Shown here: positions 1-7,607 of the stretch, one piece after another | How the letters are laid out: the number at the start of each line of letters is the position of its first letter | Position numbering within the stretch: position 1 is the first letter of the stretch | The notes under the pieces: generated by a model | Seen by the model: the letters and a program-made list of their open reading frames with translations, nothing else | Database searches by the model: none | What the model was told of the DNA's origin: nothing | Translations under genes and position numbers: made by a program | Assembly (NCBI GenBank): GCA_019459455.1 | Contig: JAIBEX010000004.1 | Coordinates: forward strand, 32,233 to 96,232 | Direction: 5' to 3' | DNA: 64,000 nucleotides | Source: Weeksellaceae bacterium | GTDB taxonomy: Bacteria > Bacteroidota > Bacteroidia > Flavobacteriales > Weeksellaceae

Positions 1-974
1 ACTACCCTGTTCCAGCCAATGTGGAGCTCGATTCCGATTTCGTTTTTCGGCTTCCCTTCTATATAGGAAATGCTGTCCACCTCGGCAACACCTTCTTCCA
101 GTCGCACTCCGTCAGCAATCGCGTTCAGGTCGGCCCGGTCCAGTTTCCTGTCAAGCGTAACGTGGTAGATCTTCTTTGTGTTGAATGAAGGATGCGTTAG
201 CTTCTTCGTCATGTGTCCGTCATTGGTGAGCAGGATTACGCCCGTAGTGGACCGGTCCAGTCTGCCCACAGGGTGCACCCGGTACGGAGAAGCGTTGGCC
301 ACGAGGTCCATGACAGTTTTCCTCGCTTTTTCGTCTTTCGTGGTGGAAATATAGCCTTTTGGCTTGTTCAATAGGACATACACGGGCTTTTCCGGAGTGA
401 TACCCTGTCCGTCGAAAATCACCTTGTCCGTTTTCTGAACCTTGTACCCCATTTCCGTAACCACTTTACCGTTCACTTCCACCAGTCCCTGCTCAATAAG
501 CTCGTCGGCTTCCCTCCTGCTGCAGATTCCTGAATTGGCGATGAATTTATTGAGACGCATTGTCTCCTTCGGTACTTCCTTGGTTATTTTCTCCAGCCTT
601 CTTTTCTGTACAAAGGTGCGGGTACGTTCCGCATCATCATTCCTGTTGATGATTTTCCTGCCCAACTCTTTGCCGGCAGTGTTTCCACCCCGCTTGGCAG
701 CAGGCTGTCTCTCAAAGTTCCGTACTTCACCCTGGGTATAAAGCCTTGCTTCTCTGGGCTCTTCAAGTTTGGAGGTGCTGGACTTTCCTGCCCGTGGCTG
801 GGATTTGGCTCCAAGCCGGTCGGTTTTCGGGGTGCGGGGTTTCCCGGCACCGGATGAAGGTTTTGATGTTCTTGGTTTATCTGACTGGGGCGCGCGAGAT
901 TTTCCTGCACCAGGTGATGTTTTGGAAACCCTTGGTCTTTGCGGTTTTCCTGAATTGCTGTTATCGCGGCTCAT
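1..974 (-). CDS. RsuA/RluB-family pseudouridine synthase, partial (C-terminus beyond left edge)
   Basis: An uninterrupted 324-codon frame runs from an ATG at 974 off the left edge. Residues 1-138 are a Lys/Arg/Pro/Ser-rich, probably disordered extension with three near copies of an (G/R)AGK(S/P)(R/S)(A/T) motif. An S4 RNA-binding domain begins at Met139 (MRLNKFIANSG, then CSRREAD). The catalytic motif GRLDRSTTG places the aspartate near residue 240, followed by ILLTNDG. Family knowledge: these enzymes isomerise uridine to pseudouridine in rRNA, RluB acting on 23S rRNA. Which position is modified cannot be told from sequence. Long basic N-terminal extensions are usual for Bacteroidota members. 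A promoter-like element lies 18 bases before the start, so the gene appears to be transcribed alone. Confidence 0.9.
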   Translation of the reverse strand, partial: MSRDNSNSGKPQRPRVSKTSPGAGKSRAPQSDKPRTSKPSSGAGKPRTPKTDRLGAKSQPRAGKSSTSKLEEPREARLYTQGEVRNFERQPAAKRGGNTAGKELGRKIINRNDDAERTRTFVQKRRLEKITKEVPKETMRLNKFIANSGICSRREADELIEQGLVEVNGKVVTEMGYKVQKTDKVIFDGQGITPEKPVYVLLNKPKGYISTTKDEKARKTVMDLVANASPYRVHPVGRLDRSTTGVILLTNDGHMTKKLTHPSFNTKKIYHVTLDRKLDRADLNAIADGVRLEEGVAEVDSISYIEGKPKNEIGIELHIGWNRV

Positions 975-992
975 ATTACTAAAAAATTTATG

Positions 993-1000
993 CAAAGATA
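993..1000 (-). promoter_or_regulatory. TAnnTTTG promoter element (TATCTTTG) for the pseudouridine synthase
   Basis: On the minus strand TATCTTTG ends 18 bases before the ATG at 974. It matches the -7 consensus of the flavobacterial primary sigma factor. No clear TTG at -33 was found. Confidence 0.65.
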
Positions 1001-1032
1001 AGGTTTTTTGGGCTGAATGGCGAAAGGTGTGG

Positions 1033-1069
1033 TAAGGTTGAGGATAAGGATAAGGATAAGGTTGAGGAT
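1033..1069. repeat. Hexanucleotide GGATAA x3 within a 13-base direct repeat
   Basis: TAAGGTTGAGGAT occurs at 1033-1045 and 1057-1069, with GGATAA at 1042-1047, 1048-1053 and 1054-1059. This is a simple repeat prone to slippage. No function is apparent. Confidence 0.8.
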
Positions 1070-1109
1070 GGAAGTGGGAAGATTGAAGACAAAGTGCCGA
1101 TTACGATTT

Positions 1110-1148
1110 GCGAATTACAAAGTACGAAGTGCGAATTACGAAGTGCGA
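1110..1148. repeat. Short tandem-like repeats (ACGAAGTGCGA and GCGAATTAC)
   Basis: ACGAAGTGCGA is repeated exactly at 1124-1134 and 1138-1148, and GCGAATTAC at 1110-1118 and 1131-1139. The units are too short and irregular to be CRISPR. They look like decayed intergenic repeat sequence. Confidence 0.7.
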
Positions 1149-1319
1149 CTACGAAATAGTAAAGAGTATAATGGTTTAACCGACTGCCGTTGCCTTCACC
1201 CAGTTGTCTCACGTTTCTTAACTACCGCATGAAGCCGAACGCCATAAGCCAAAGCGATAAGCCTGATGTCGTTTTCATCCCGTCGCAAATACTCCTGGTA
1301 AAAATCAGGTTTAAAGTTT

Positions 1320-1327
1320 TAAATTTG
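1320..1327 (+). promoter_or_regulatory. TAnnTTTG promoter element (TAAATTTG) for aroB
   Basis: TAAATTTG lies 13 bases before the aroB ATG, predicting a leader of only a few bases. Confidence 0.6.
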
Positions 1328-1340
1328 TAAAAAAATAAAT

Positions 1341-2381
1341 ATGGTTTCGTTTCCCGATGAGGACTTTTTTCAACTCAACACCTACCTGGATGAACTGAAA
1401 CCCAGCAAACTCTTCATCCTGGTGGATGAGAACACCCACGGGCACTGTTTGCCGACCCTCCTGGGGAATCTGGAAACCAGCCTACCCTTTGAAATCCTGG
1501 AAATTGAATCGGGAGAGGAAATGAAAACCCTGACTACGGCTGCGCACCTGTGGGAAATACTCGCCGAATTTGAAGCTGACCGTAAAGCGTTGCTTATTAA
1601 CCTGGGCGGCGGCGTAATAACCGACCTGGGTGGATTTGTAGCGTCCACCTATAAAAGGGGCATTAAATTCATCAATATACCAACTACCCTGCTGGCGATG
1701 TGCGATGCGTCCATTGGCGGCAAGACGGGCATTGACCACCAGTTTATCAAGAACATCATCGGGACCTTTGCAGCGGCTGATCACGTATTCGTGTATCCTG
1801 ACTTTCTAAAATCGCTGCCCTTTGCGGAATTAAGAAGCGGCTTTGCGGAAATGCTGAAACACGGCCTGATTGCCGATGAAAAGCACTGGGAAGACCTTAT
1901 TGCGCTCCCGGATTTAGAAGCGGAACAGGTCTTTCCCCATATAAAACGGTCTATGGACATTAAACTGGAGATCGTGGAACAGGATTTCCGTGAACAGAAT
2001 ATCAGGAAAACCCTCAACTTCGGACATACCGTAGGCCACGCCATTGAAAGTATTCATCTGGAAAGCGGCAAACCGATCCTTCACGGTGAGGCGGTGGCAG
2101 CCGGCATGATTTGCGAAGCGTGGCTATCAGCAAATGAAAAGATAATTGCACCCGAAGAGGCTAACCGTATCATTGAAAACATCAGGCGGTTCTTTCCGCC
2201 AATCGACCTGTCGGCATTCCCCGGGGAAGATCTTGTAGACCTTATGAGAAAGGATAAAAAAAATTCCCGCAACCGGATTAATTTCTCGCTTCCTGAAAAA
2301 ATAGGAAGAGCGCGGTATGATGTCCATATTCCAGAGGAAAACATTTACCATGCATTACATTATTATCAAAATTTGACCTGA
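1341..2381 (+). CDS. aroB: 3-dehydroquinate synthase
   Basis: The 346-residue cytoplasmic enzyme converts DAHP to 3-dehydroquinate, the second step of the shikimate pathway to aromatic amino acids and folate. It uses NAD+ and a divalent metal. The NAD-binding glycine stretch LGGGVITDLGG is at about residues 88-98, followed by IPTTLLAMCDASIGGKTG (113-130). The expected zinc ligands are visible as Glu170 (SGFAEM), His233 (GHTVGHAIE) and His248 (LHGEAV). The length is normal for AroB. The ATG at 1341 follows a TAAATTTG promoter element and an A-rich stretch. No other shikimate gene is beside it. Confidence 0.97.
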   Translation: MVSFPDEDFFQLNTYLDELKPSKLFILVDENTHGHCLPTLLGNLETSLPFEILEIESGEEMKTLTTAAHLWEILAEFEADRKALLINLGGGVITDLGGFVASTYKRGIKFINIPTTLLAMCDASIGGKTGIDHQFIKNIIGTFAAADHVFVYPDFLKSLPFAELRSGFAEMLKHGLIADEKHWEDLIALPDLEAEQVFPHIKRSMDIKLEIVEQDFREQNIRKTLNFGHTVGHAIESIHLESGKPILHGEAVAAGMICEAWLSANEKIIAPEEANRIIENIRRFFPPIDLSAFPGEDLVDLMRKDKKNSRNRINFSLPEKIGRARYDVHIPEENIYHALHYYQNLT

Positions 2382-2447
2382 TTTTCTTTTATTTGACCGA
2401 TTTACTGCCACCATAATCCCATTTCATAAAAAAAATTGTTTTATTTA

Positions 2448-2472
2448 TATATAATTGATTTACAATTATATA
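2448..2472. repeat. Perfect 10-bp inverted repeat upstream of the barrel-protein promoter
   Basis: TATATAATTG (2448-2457) and CAATTATATA (2463-2472) are separated by ATTTA. The repeat ends three bases before the predicted -33 TTG, where a regulator-binding site would be expected. It could also be a chance palindrome in AT-rich DNA. Confidence 0.5.
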
Positions 2473-2474
2473 CA

Positions 2475-2506
2475 TTGCTTCTTTTTTAAACTGTTGTTTA
2501 GTTTTG
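2475..2506 (+). promoter_or_regulatory. Two-part flavobacterial promoter (TTG-N21-TAGTTTTG)
   Basis: TTG at 2475-2477 and TAGTTTTG at 2499-2506 are 21 bases apart, within the usual spacing. Transcription should start near 2512, leaving a leader of about 200 bases before the barrel-protein gene. Confidence 0.6.
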
Positions 2507-2712
2507 TGTTGCAATTCCTTCCTTTGGCACAGCATTTGTGTACTACTCTCACGTAAACGAAATTTGAAAGTCCTATTGTGACGCGGGTTTATGGAAATTG
2601 TGTAAGTTAAAAAGGTAATTATATAACTAAATACATATTAAGTAAACATCGGTTATTAAATAGACAAAATTTTAAGAAAAATTAAGAAAGTAGAATTTAA
2701 AATTAAAACATT

Positions 2713-3324
2713 ATGAAAAAGTTATTTTTAGGTGCAGCAGTTGCAATGAGTTCATTGGCGTTCGCACAACAGTTTGGTGTTAAAGGTGGATTGAATGTAT
2801 CTTCTTTATCAAAAGATGCTAACCTAAGTGAGCAGGGTTCTAAAATCGGCTTCAACGCCGGTGTATTCATGAACGCTCCGATCGCGGAAAGTTTCTCTAT
2901 TCAACCGGAATTACTTTATTCCCAGTATGGAGAAAAGTATGACTACATTATGCCAATCACTGGAGACAGGATTTCAGGGTCAAGTCATTTGGATTATGTG
3001 ACCGTGCCGGTAATGTTACAATATAATGTAACTCCATCATTTTACATGGAAGCGGGACCAGAATTGGGACTGTTGGTATCTGCGAAAGACAAAGCTAAAA
3101 ACGAGACTACAGGACAAACTATCGCTGAGTCCGGTAACTATAAAGATGACCTTAACGGATTCAACGTTGGTGTAGGTCTTGGAGCTGGTTATTATTTCAC
3201 TCCTAACATCGGAATTACTGCAAGATATGTAGCCGGATTTACTGACATCTACAAAGATGGTATGAATTCAGGAGACGCTGTTAAAAACAACGTATTCCAG
3301 GCTGGTTTAGCTTACAAATTCTAA
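2713..3324 (+). CDS. Outer-membrane beta-barrel protein (PorT/OMP_b-brl type)
   Basis: This 203-residue protein has a clear signal peptide (MKKLFLGAAVAMSS, cleavage likely after AFA). The mature part is rich in alternating hydrophobic/glycine strands such as FGVKGGLNVS and FNVGVGLGAGYYF, and it ends in a C-terminal phenylalanine (AYKF), as is typical of outer-membrane barrels. The family knowledge is an 8- to 10-stranded small porin-like or PorT-like barrel of unknown cargo. The gene is monocistronic, with its own promoter and a strong terminator just downstream. AT-rich, highly regular codons suggest strong expression (inference). A role in transport, adhesion or T9SS assembly cannot be assigned. 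Confidence 0.8.
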   Translation: MKKLFLGAAVAMSSLAFAQQFGVKGGLNVSSLSKDANLSEQGSKIGFNAGVFMNAPIAESFSIQPELLYSQYGEKYDYIMPITGDRISGSSHLDYVTVPVMLQYNVTPSFYMEAGPELGLLVSAKDKAKNETTGQTIAESGNYKDDLNGFNVGVGLGAGYYFTPNIGITARYVAGFTDIYKDGMNSGDAVKNNVFQAGLAYKF

Positions 3325-3341
3325 GCACTCAATTAATAAAC

Positions 3342-3377
3342 AAAAAAAGAGTCAGTTTAATTACTGGCTCTTTTTTT
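3342..3377. terminator. Bidirectional intrinsic terminator
   Basis: The A-run, the GAGTCAGT / ACTGGCTC stem and the T-run form a hairpin that can terminate both the barrel gene (+) and purF (-), which converge here. Confidence 0.85.
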
Positions 3378-3398
3378 ATGTTTAAAATTTTAATATTC

Positions 3399-4886
3399 TT
3401 ACTGAAACAGCACGGCTTCCTCTCCCTTTGGTACCGGATACTGTTCGGTAAAACAGCCAAAGCAGTGGTTGGAGCTTCCAAGGATGATCTTCAGGTTATC
3501 CATGCTCAGGAACTCCAGGGAATCCACACCCAAATAATCCCTCAGTTCGTCCTTGGTCATGTTGGCTGAAATAAGGTCATCTTTCGTGGGAGTGTCTATC
3601 CCCAGATAGCAGGGCGCGATGATGGGCGGCGACACACTTCTGAAGTGGATCTCCTTCACACCGGCATCTTTCATGATTTTCACCAACCTTTTAGATGTGG
3701 TTCCCCGTACGATGGAATCGTCAATGATGACGACTCTTTTTCCTTTGATCTCAGAAATGATGGGATTCAGTTTCAGATTGACAATCCGCTCGCGCATTTC
3801 CTGCGTAGGAACGATAAAACTACGGCCGATGTACCGGTTCTTAATAAGCACCGGGCGGAACGGAATACCGGACGCCTTGGAAAAACCAATCGCGGCAGGG
3901 ACGCCTGAATCCGGAACTCCAATGACGATATCTGCGTCCACAGGTGCCTGTTCCCAAATCTTTTCCCCGGACTTTTCCCGGATTTCATGAACATTAATGT
4001 TCTCCAGAACCGAATCGGGTCTTGCAAAATAAATATATTCGAACGCACAAATCCTCCGCTCACAGTTTTCCCTTACAAGAAAGGACTTAAGCCCTGTTTC
4101 GTTTTCGCTGGTGTACACAATTTCACCTGGCAGGATGTCCCGCACGTATTGCGCACCTACCGCGTCCAAAGCTACTGATTCAGAGGCGGCGACGAAGGTT
4201 TTTTCATCAATCGCACCCAAGACCAACGGACGGATGCCGTGAAAATCGCGGAAGGCAAAGAATTTATTCCTTGTCATACCGACAACAGAATAGGCGCCTT
4301 CAATCTTCTCCATGGTTGCCTTAATAGCGCCGCGCAGGCCTAAATCCAGGTTTTTCTGGATCAGTCTCAGGATGACTTCCGAATCGGAAGTTGCACGGAA
4401 CACCACCCCCTCTGCCTCCAGTTCCCTTTTGAGTTCATGCGCGTTCGTGAGGTTACCGTTATGTGCGATGGAAAGTACGATCTGGTCATATTCATTCTTT
4501 GCAAAGAAGGGCTGGAAATTATACTTTTTCTTGTCCCCTGCCGTGGTATAACGGGTATGTCCGATAGCGGAATTCCCCATGAAGGTTTCCGGCTCTCGGA
4601 TGTCCTTGTACACATCCAGCACGAGTCCCTCGTCCTTGATGTTCACAATTTTTCCCTTCTTCATCACCGAAATCCCGCAGGCTTCCTGCCCCCTGTGCTG
4701 CAGGGCGAAAAGGCCGAACTGCGAAAGGGAAAAGGTGTCCAGGTCGGTATCGGAATAGATTCCGAAAATTCCGCATTCTTCGGAAGGTGCGTCAAAGGGA
4801 TCCCCGGATTTCAAAAGATTTCTGCCGTAAGCGCGGTCTTTAAACTGGTTTAAATAATCTTGTGTATGTTGTTGTAATTCAGTCAT
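3399..4886 (-). CDS. purF: Amidophosphoribosyltransferase
   Basis: The 495-residue enzyme makes 5-phosphoribosylamine from PRPP and glutamine, the first committed purine step. The N-terminal class II glutamine amidotransferase starts at Cys38 (ECGIFGIY) after a 37-residue leader that is likely removed to free the catalytic cysteine. ALQHRGQEACG follows. The PRPP-binding loop VVIIDDSIVRGTTS marks the phosphoribosyltransferase domain. Cysteines in RICAFEYIYF, IIAPCYLG and the CFGC pair near the C-terminus match the [4Fe-4S] ligands of the Bacillus subtilis-type enzyme. The gene begins 17 bases after purC stops, so the two are probably cotranscribed. A terminator lies downstream. Confidence 0.97.
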   Translation of the reverse strand: MTELQQHTQDYLNQFKDRAYGRNLLKSGDPFDAPSEECGIFGIYSDTDLDTFSLSQFGLFALQHRGQEACGISVMKKGKIVNIKDEGLVLDVYKDIREPETFMGNSAIGHTRYTTAGDKKKYNFQPFFAKNEYDQIVLSIAHNGNLTNAHELKRELEAEGVVFRATSDSEVILRLIQKNLDLGLRGAIKATMEKIEGAYSVVGMTRNKFFAFRDFHGIRPLVLGAIDEKTFVAASESVALDAVGAQYVRDILPGEIVYTSENETGLKSFLVRENCERRICAFEYIYFARPDSVLENINVHEIREKSGEKIWEQAPVDADIVIGVPDSGVPAAIGFSKASGIPFRPVLIKNRYIGRSFIVPTQEMRERIVNLKLNPIISEIKGKRVVIIDDSIVRGTTSKRLVKIMKDAGVKEIHFRSVSPPIIAPCYLGIDTPTKDDLISANMTKDELRDYLGVDSLEFLSMDNLKIILGSSNHCFGCFTEQYPVPKGEEAVLFQ

Positions 4887-4903
4887 TATATTTTCCTGAA
4901 CAC

Positions 4904-5623
4904 TTATTTGTTCAGCACTTTTTTCAGTCTTTCATAAATTTCTACATAAGCTTCGGTCACTTCTCCCAGGTCACGGCGAAAACGGTCTTTGTCCAGCTTC
5001 TTCATAGTGTCCTTGTCCCATAGTCTGCAGGTGTCTGGTGAGATCTCATCAGCCAGGACAATCTGTCCATCTGCGGTTTTACCCAATTCAATCTTGAAAT
5101 CTACTAGAATAATGTTCATTCTGTCGAAAAGTTCAATCAGAATATCATTGATATCAGAAGTCAGGTCGTACATCTCGTCCAGTTCCCCATAGGTCGCTGC
5201 ACCAAGAAATACAGCGTGGTGATCGTTGATTAAAGGATCTCCAAGGTCATCTCTTTTGTAACAGATATCGAAAATGGTTACCGGAGACTTGATGCCCTCG
5301 TCCACACCCAGGCGCTGAGCCATGCTTCCTGCTGAGTAATTGCGGACCACCATTTCCAAAGGAATGATACTGACTTTTTTAACAAGCTGCTCCCTTTCGT
5401 CCAGTTTTTTGATAAAATGGGTAGGGATTCCTTTGTCGTTCAGATATTCAAAGATCAGGGTGGTGATGGCATTGTTCATCTCTCCCTTCAAATCTACGTT
5501 TCCGCGTTTCTGCGCATTGAAAGCGGTAGCATCGTCCTTGAACCGCACGATCACTTCACCCGGACGGTCAGTTTCAAAAACCTGTTTTGCTTTTCCTTCA
5601 TAAAGCATTGCTCCTTTTGTCAT
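4904..5623 (-). CDS. purC: Phosphoribosylaminoimidazole-succinocarboxamide synthase (SAICAR synthetase)
   Basis: The 239-residue enzyme joins CAIR and aspartate with ATP, the purine step to SAICAR. Family motifs include [10 protein letters not shown] near the N-terminus (ATP loop), [24 protein letters not shown], and [15 protein letters not shown] near the C-terminus. The length is normal. It directly precedes purF and follows the DUF3307 gene by 39 bases, with no TAnnTTTG element between them, so it may be read from the satD promoter. Confidence 0.96.
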   Translation of the reverse strand: MTKGAMLYEGKAKQVFETDRPGEVIVRFKDDATAFNAQKRGNVDLKGEMNNAITTLIFEYLNDKGIPTHFIKKLDEREQLVKKVSIIPLEMVVRNYSAGSMAQRLGVDEGIKSPVTIFDICYKRDDLGDPLINDHHAVFLGAATYGELDEMYDLTSDINDILIELFDRMNIILVDFKIELGKTADGQIVLADEISPDTCRLWDKDTMKKLDKDRFRRDLGEVTEAYVEIYERLKKVLNK

Positions 5624-5662
5624 TTCTCTTTTACTTTTTACTGTTTTATTTCTATTTTCACT

Positions 5663-6361
5663 TTAAATCCTGACTAATATTCCGGTCAAAACTGCAATTC
5701 CAAAACTTAACAAAGTCCCTATCAGTACATACTCGGTAAGTTTTCTCTGCTTAGCCTCGGCCAGATCGCTGAACCGGAACACCGATTTTGCCGCAATCAT
5801 AAATCCTACTCCTTCCCAGTGATTCACCACGATGAAGGTAAAGACTAATAAACGTTCCAGTATGCCAATATATTTTCCTGCATTTGTAAGGCTGTCCGTC
5901 TGCATCTTGCCGTGCTCCATTGTAACAGGAGTCCACGAAGAAAGCAGGATCTTAATCAGCACAGAAACCGGCATGGTAAGGAACAGTGCTCCCGTTATGT
6001 AGATGAGCACTTCCGGCCGTGACAGGAGTTGCATATCAATCTGATCAGTATAGCATGCGATCATGAGTATTACCGACACATGAAGAGCCTGGTCCGCAAA
6101 GAACCATATTCTTTTCGTTTTGGGTTTCTGAAGATGAAGTTTCAGCGCGTCGATGATGAAATGGGAGATTCCGACGAGGGTAGCTATCCACCATAAGTCC
6201 AGATCCCACAGAAACAGGAAGCATAATGCGGTATGCACAAGGGTGTGCAGGTAAAGGTAGGGGCTCGCGGTTTTCTTCTCTTCCTTGTGCGCAACCCATT
6301 TGTTCGGCTGTAAGATGAAATCTCCGATTAAGTGCGCCAGTATGAGTTTTGTGAGGATCAT
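5663..6361 (-). CDS. DUF3307 family membrane protein
   Basis: This 232-residue integral membrane protein has several hydrophobic segments. It begins MILTKLILAHLIGDFILQP, and the HLIGDF-QP pattern and the later SHFIIDALKLHL are typical of DUF3307. The biochemical function is unknown to me. The gene starts two bases after the SatD-family gene ends. This pairing recurs in other bacteria to my knowledge, so the two products are likely functionally linked. There are about five or six predicted membrane helices, with a C-terminal cluster of two. Confidence 0.85.
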   Translation of the reverse strand: MILTKLILAHLIGDFILQPNKWVAHKEEKKTASPYLYLHTLVHTALCFLFLWDLDLWWIATLVGISHFIIDALKLHLQKPKTKRIWFFADQALHVSVILMIACYTDQIDMQLLSRPEVLIYITGALFLTMPVSVLIKILLSSWTPVTMEHGKMQTDSLTNAGKYIGILERLLVFTFIVVNHWEGVGFMIAAKSVFRFSDLAEAKQRKLTEYVLIGTLLSFGIAVLTGILVRI

Positions 6362-6363
6362 CT

Positions 6364-6966
6364 TTACAGTTGAGAGATTCGTTTCCGGAAAAATTTGTCT
6401 GTTTCGGCAATCAGGTCATAGTTGGCCCTCTTCAGGCGCTGGCTTACGGATGACTGCGAGATGTTGAGCTGCTGTGCCACCTGTTCCTGGTTCTGCGCGG
6501 AATCCCTGATAAAAATATTGACTATTTCCGCCGATACGACAGACCAGCTGTCCAGGCTCACACTCATCCATTTAAAGGTAAGGTTCATCATTTCATCAAA
6601 ATCCTGATGGTCTGAGCTTATACTCAGGTTCAGTTTTTCTGCTTTTATCCGCTCGAAATTCCTGCCGGAGTTCACAAAGGCGCTTCCGTTGGACTGCGTT
6701 ACTTTTGCGGCCTGAAAATCCTGCGCGCCCAGTCCTATGGAAAGACGTACATCCAGTCCCTGAATATTCCTGATTCTTGATTTGATTTCGATTGCCTTGC
6801 TGAAGGAGTCTTCTGCACGCTGAATCAGTAACTGGAATTCATCGCCGCGGTATATTTCCCAGACCTGCTCGTTTTCTTCGCCAAACACCTCACGCAATGC
6901 GTGATGCCAAATTTCCGGCTGGATGCTTTGAGAGTTGATGATGTCTCCGGTGATGACCGCTTTCAT
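6364..6966 (-). CDS. SatD-family protein
   Basis: The product has 200 residues. The N-terminal MKAVITGDIINSQ and YRGDEFQLL motifs and the central LSIGLGAQDF are shared with the SatD family, first described in a Streptococcus acid-stress locus and otherwise uncharacterised. The N-terminal half resembles a cyclase-like fold. The C-terminus has a helix-turn-helix-like stretch (VAQQLNISQSSVSQRLKRA), suggesting DNA binding. It is probably a regulator partnered with the adjacent DUF3307 membrane protein (inference). The TATATTTG promoter element lies only 5 bases before the ATG, so the mRNA may be leaderless. It is the first gene of a leftward run that can extend through purC and purF. Confidence 0.85.
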   Translation of the reverse strand: MKAVITGDIINSQSIQPEIWHHALREVFGEENEQVWEIYRGDEFQLLIQRAEDSFSKAIEIKSRIRNIQGLDVRLSIGLGAQDFQAAKVTQSNGSAFVNSGRNFERIKAEKLNLSISSDHQDFDEMMNLTFKWMSVSLDSWSVVSAEIVNIFIRDSAQNQEQVAQQLNISQSSVSQRLKRANYDLIAETDKFFRKRISQL

Positions 6967-6971
6967 AGGTG

Positions 6972-6979
6972 CAAATATA
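6972..6979 (-). promoter_or_regulatory. TAnnTTTG promoter element (TATATTTG) for satD
   Basis: It ends 5 bases before the ATG at 6966. Transcription would begin at or next to the start codon, giving a leaderless transcript. Confidence 0.65.
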
Positions 6980-7065
6980 ATAAATTTAGCTCAGGGGCGA
7001 AAATATAAATTAAATCGCTTATAAAATTGAATATTAGTAAAAAAGCTTATAAATGCTACAAACTC

Positions 7066-7096
7066 AAAAAAAAATGCACCTTCATTTATCAGGTGC
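7066..7096 (-). terminator. Intrinsic terminator after doxX
   Basis: On the minus strand a GCACCT / AGGTGC stem with a 9-base loop is followed by nine T residues, just after the doxX stop. Confidence 0.85.
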
Positions 7097-7112
7097 GTTT
7101 ACGTTTTTTTGT

Positions 7113-7547
7113 TTACCAGGAGCTTTCCCTTCTCCGGGCAATCATATTGTCTATTGAATATTTGCCGGGACCAAATGCAAAAAGCATAAGATATACCGAA
7201 AGGTACAGAAGGCTGGCCTCCCGCTTCGGGAACGGGTCTCCGCTGTGCACAAATAACCCTGCCACGGCCATGGTAATAATCAGAAAGAAAACCGCCGGAC
7301 GGGTAAAAAGTCCCAGTATAATGAAAATAGAACAGACAAATTCAGCAAAAACAGCCAGAAACAATGAAAATCTGGGACCTAAACCAAGGAAATTGAAGAA
7401 CTGAATTTCTTCACCCGATGTCAGTTCCATCAGCTTGGGAAAACCGTGTGAAATCATCGCAAATCCTACAAAAATCCGGACTACTAAAAGAACAATATCC
7501 ACAATCATCGGGTTGACCCTGGTTGAAGTAAAGTAATTCATAGACAT
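7113..7547 (-). CDS. DoxX-family membrane protein
   Basis: The 144-residue protein has four predicted membrane helices. The sequence DIVLLVVRIFVGFAMISHG, then FPKL, and later LFTRPAVFFLIITMAVAG, fit the DoxX family. These small quinone-reductase-like or redox-related membrane proteins generally lack a defined substrate. The gene is flanked by its own promoter and terminator, so it is monocistronic. The start at 7547 is preceded by TAAATTTG at 10 bases. A second ATG two codons in (7541) is equally possible. Confidence 0.85.
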   Translation of the reverse strand: MSMNYFTSTRVNPMIVDIVLLVVRIFVGFAMISHGFPKLMELTSGEEIQFFNFLGLGPRFSLFLAVFAEFVCSIFIILGLFTRPAVFFLIITMAVAGLFVHSGDPFPKREASLLYLSVYLMLFAFGPGKYSIDNMIARRRESSW

Positions 7548-7557
7548 AATTTTCAGT

Positions 7558-7565
7558 CAAATTTA
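7558..7565 (-). promoter_or_regulatory. TAnnTTTG promoter element (TAAATTTG) for doxX
   Basis: It lies 10 bases upstream of the doxX start on the minus strand. Confidence 0.6.
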
Positions 7566-7607
7566 ACGAAAAAACCTTTACATCACAGCATAAAAATGAT
7601 ACACCCC

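Larger units (their letters stand above)
975..1340. other. Intergenic region with short degenerate direct repeats
   Basis: This 366-base gap separates the divergent pseudouridine synthase and aroB. It holds both promoters, a GGATAA triplet repeat at 1042-1059 inside two copies of TAAGGTTGAGGAT, and a second repeat tract at 1110-1148. On the minus strand, about 1326 to 1223, there is a protein-like open stretch of about 40 codons (including YQEYLRRDEND and RLIALAYG) that has a stop before it and no ATG. It may be a gene remnant, but nothing identifies it. Confidence 0.5.
2382..2712. other. Intergenic region with operator-like palindrome, promoter and long leader
   Basis: This 331-base, very AT-rich region lies between aroB and the outer-membrane barrel gene. 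It contains a perfect inverted repeat (2448-2472), a two-part promoter (2475-2506) and then about 200 bases of untranslated leader before the ATG at 2713. No ORF or recognisable RNA family was seen in the leader. Confidence 0.55.

Noticed and set aside
1110..1148. Possible CRISPR-like repeats
   Set aside because: Repeat units of 9-11 bases with 14-21 base periods are far shorter than CRISPR repeats. No spacers or cas genes are present.
988..1212. 74-codon minus-strand frame in the first intergenic gap
   Set aside because: It is made largely of the GGATAA and ACGAAGTGCGA repeats and has no protein-like conservation.
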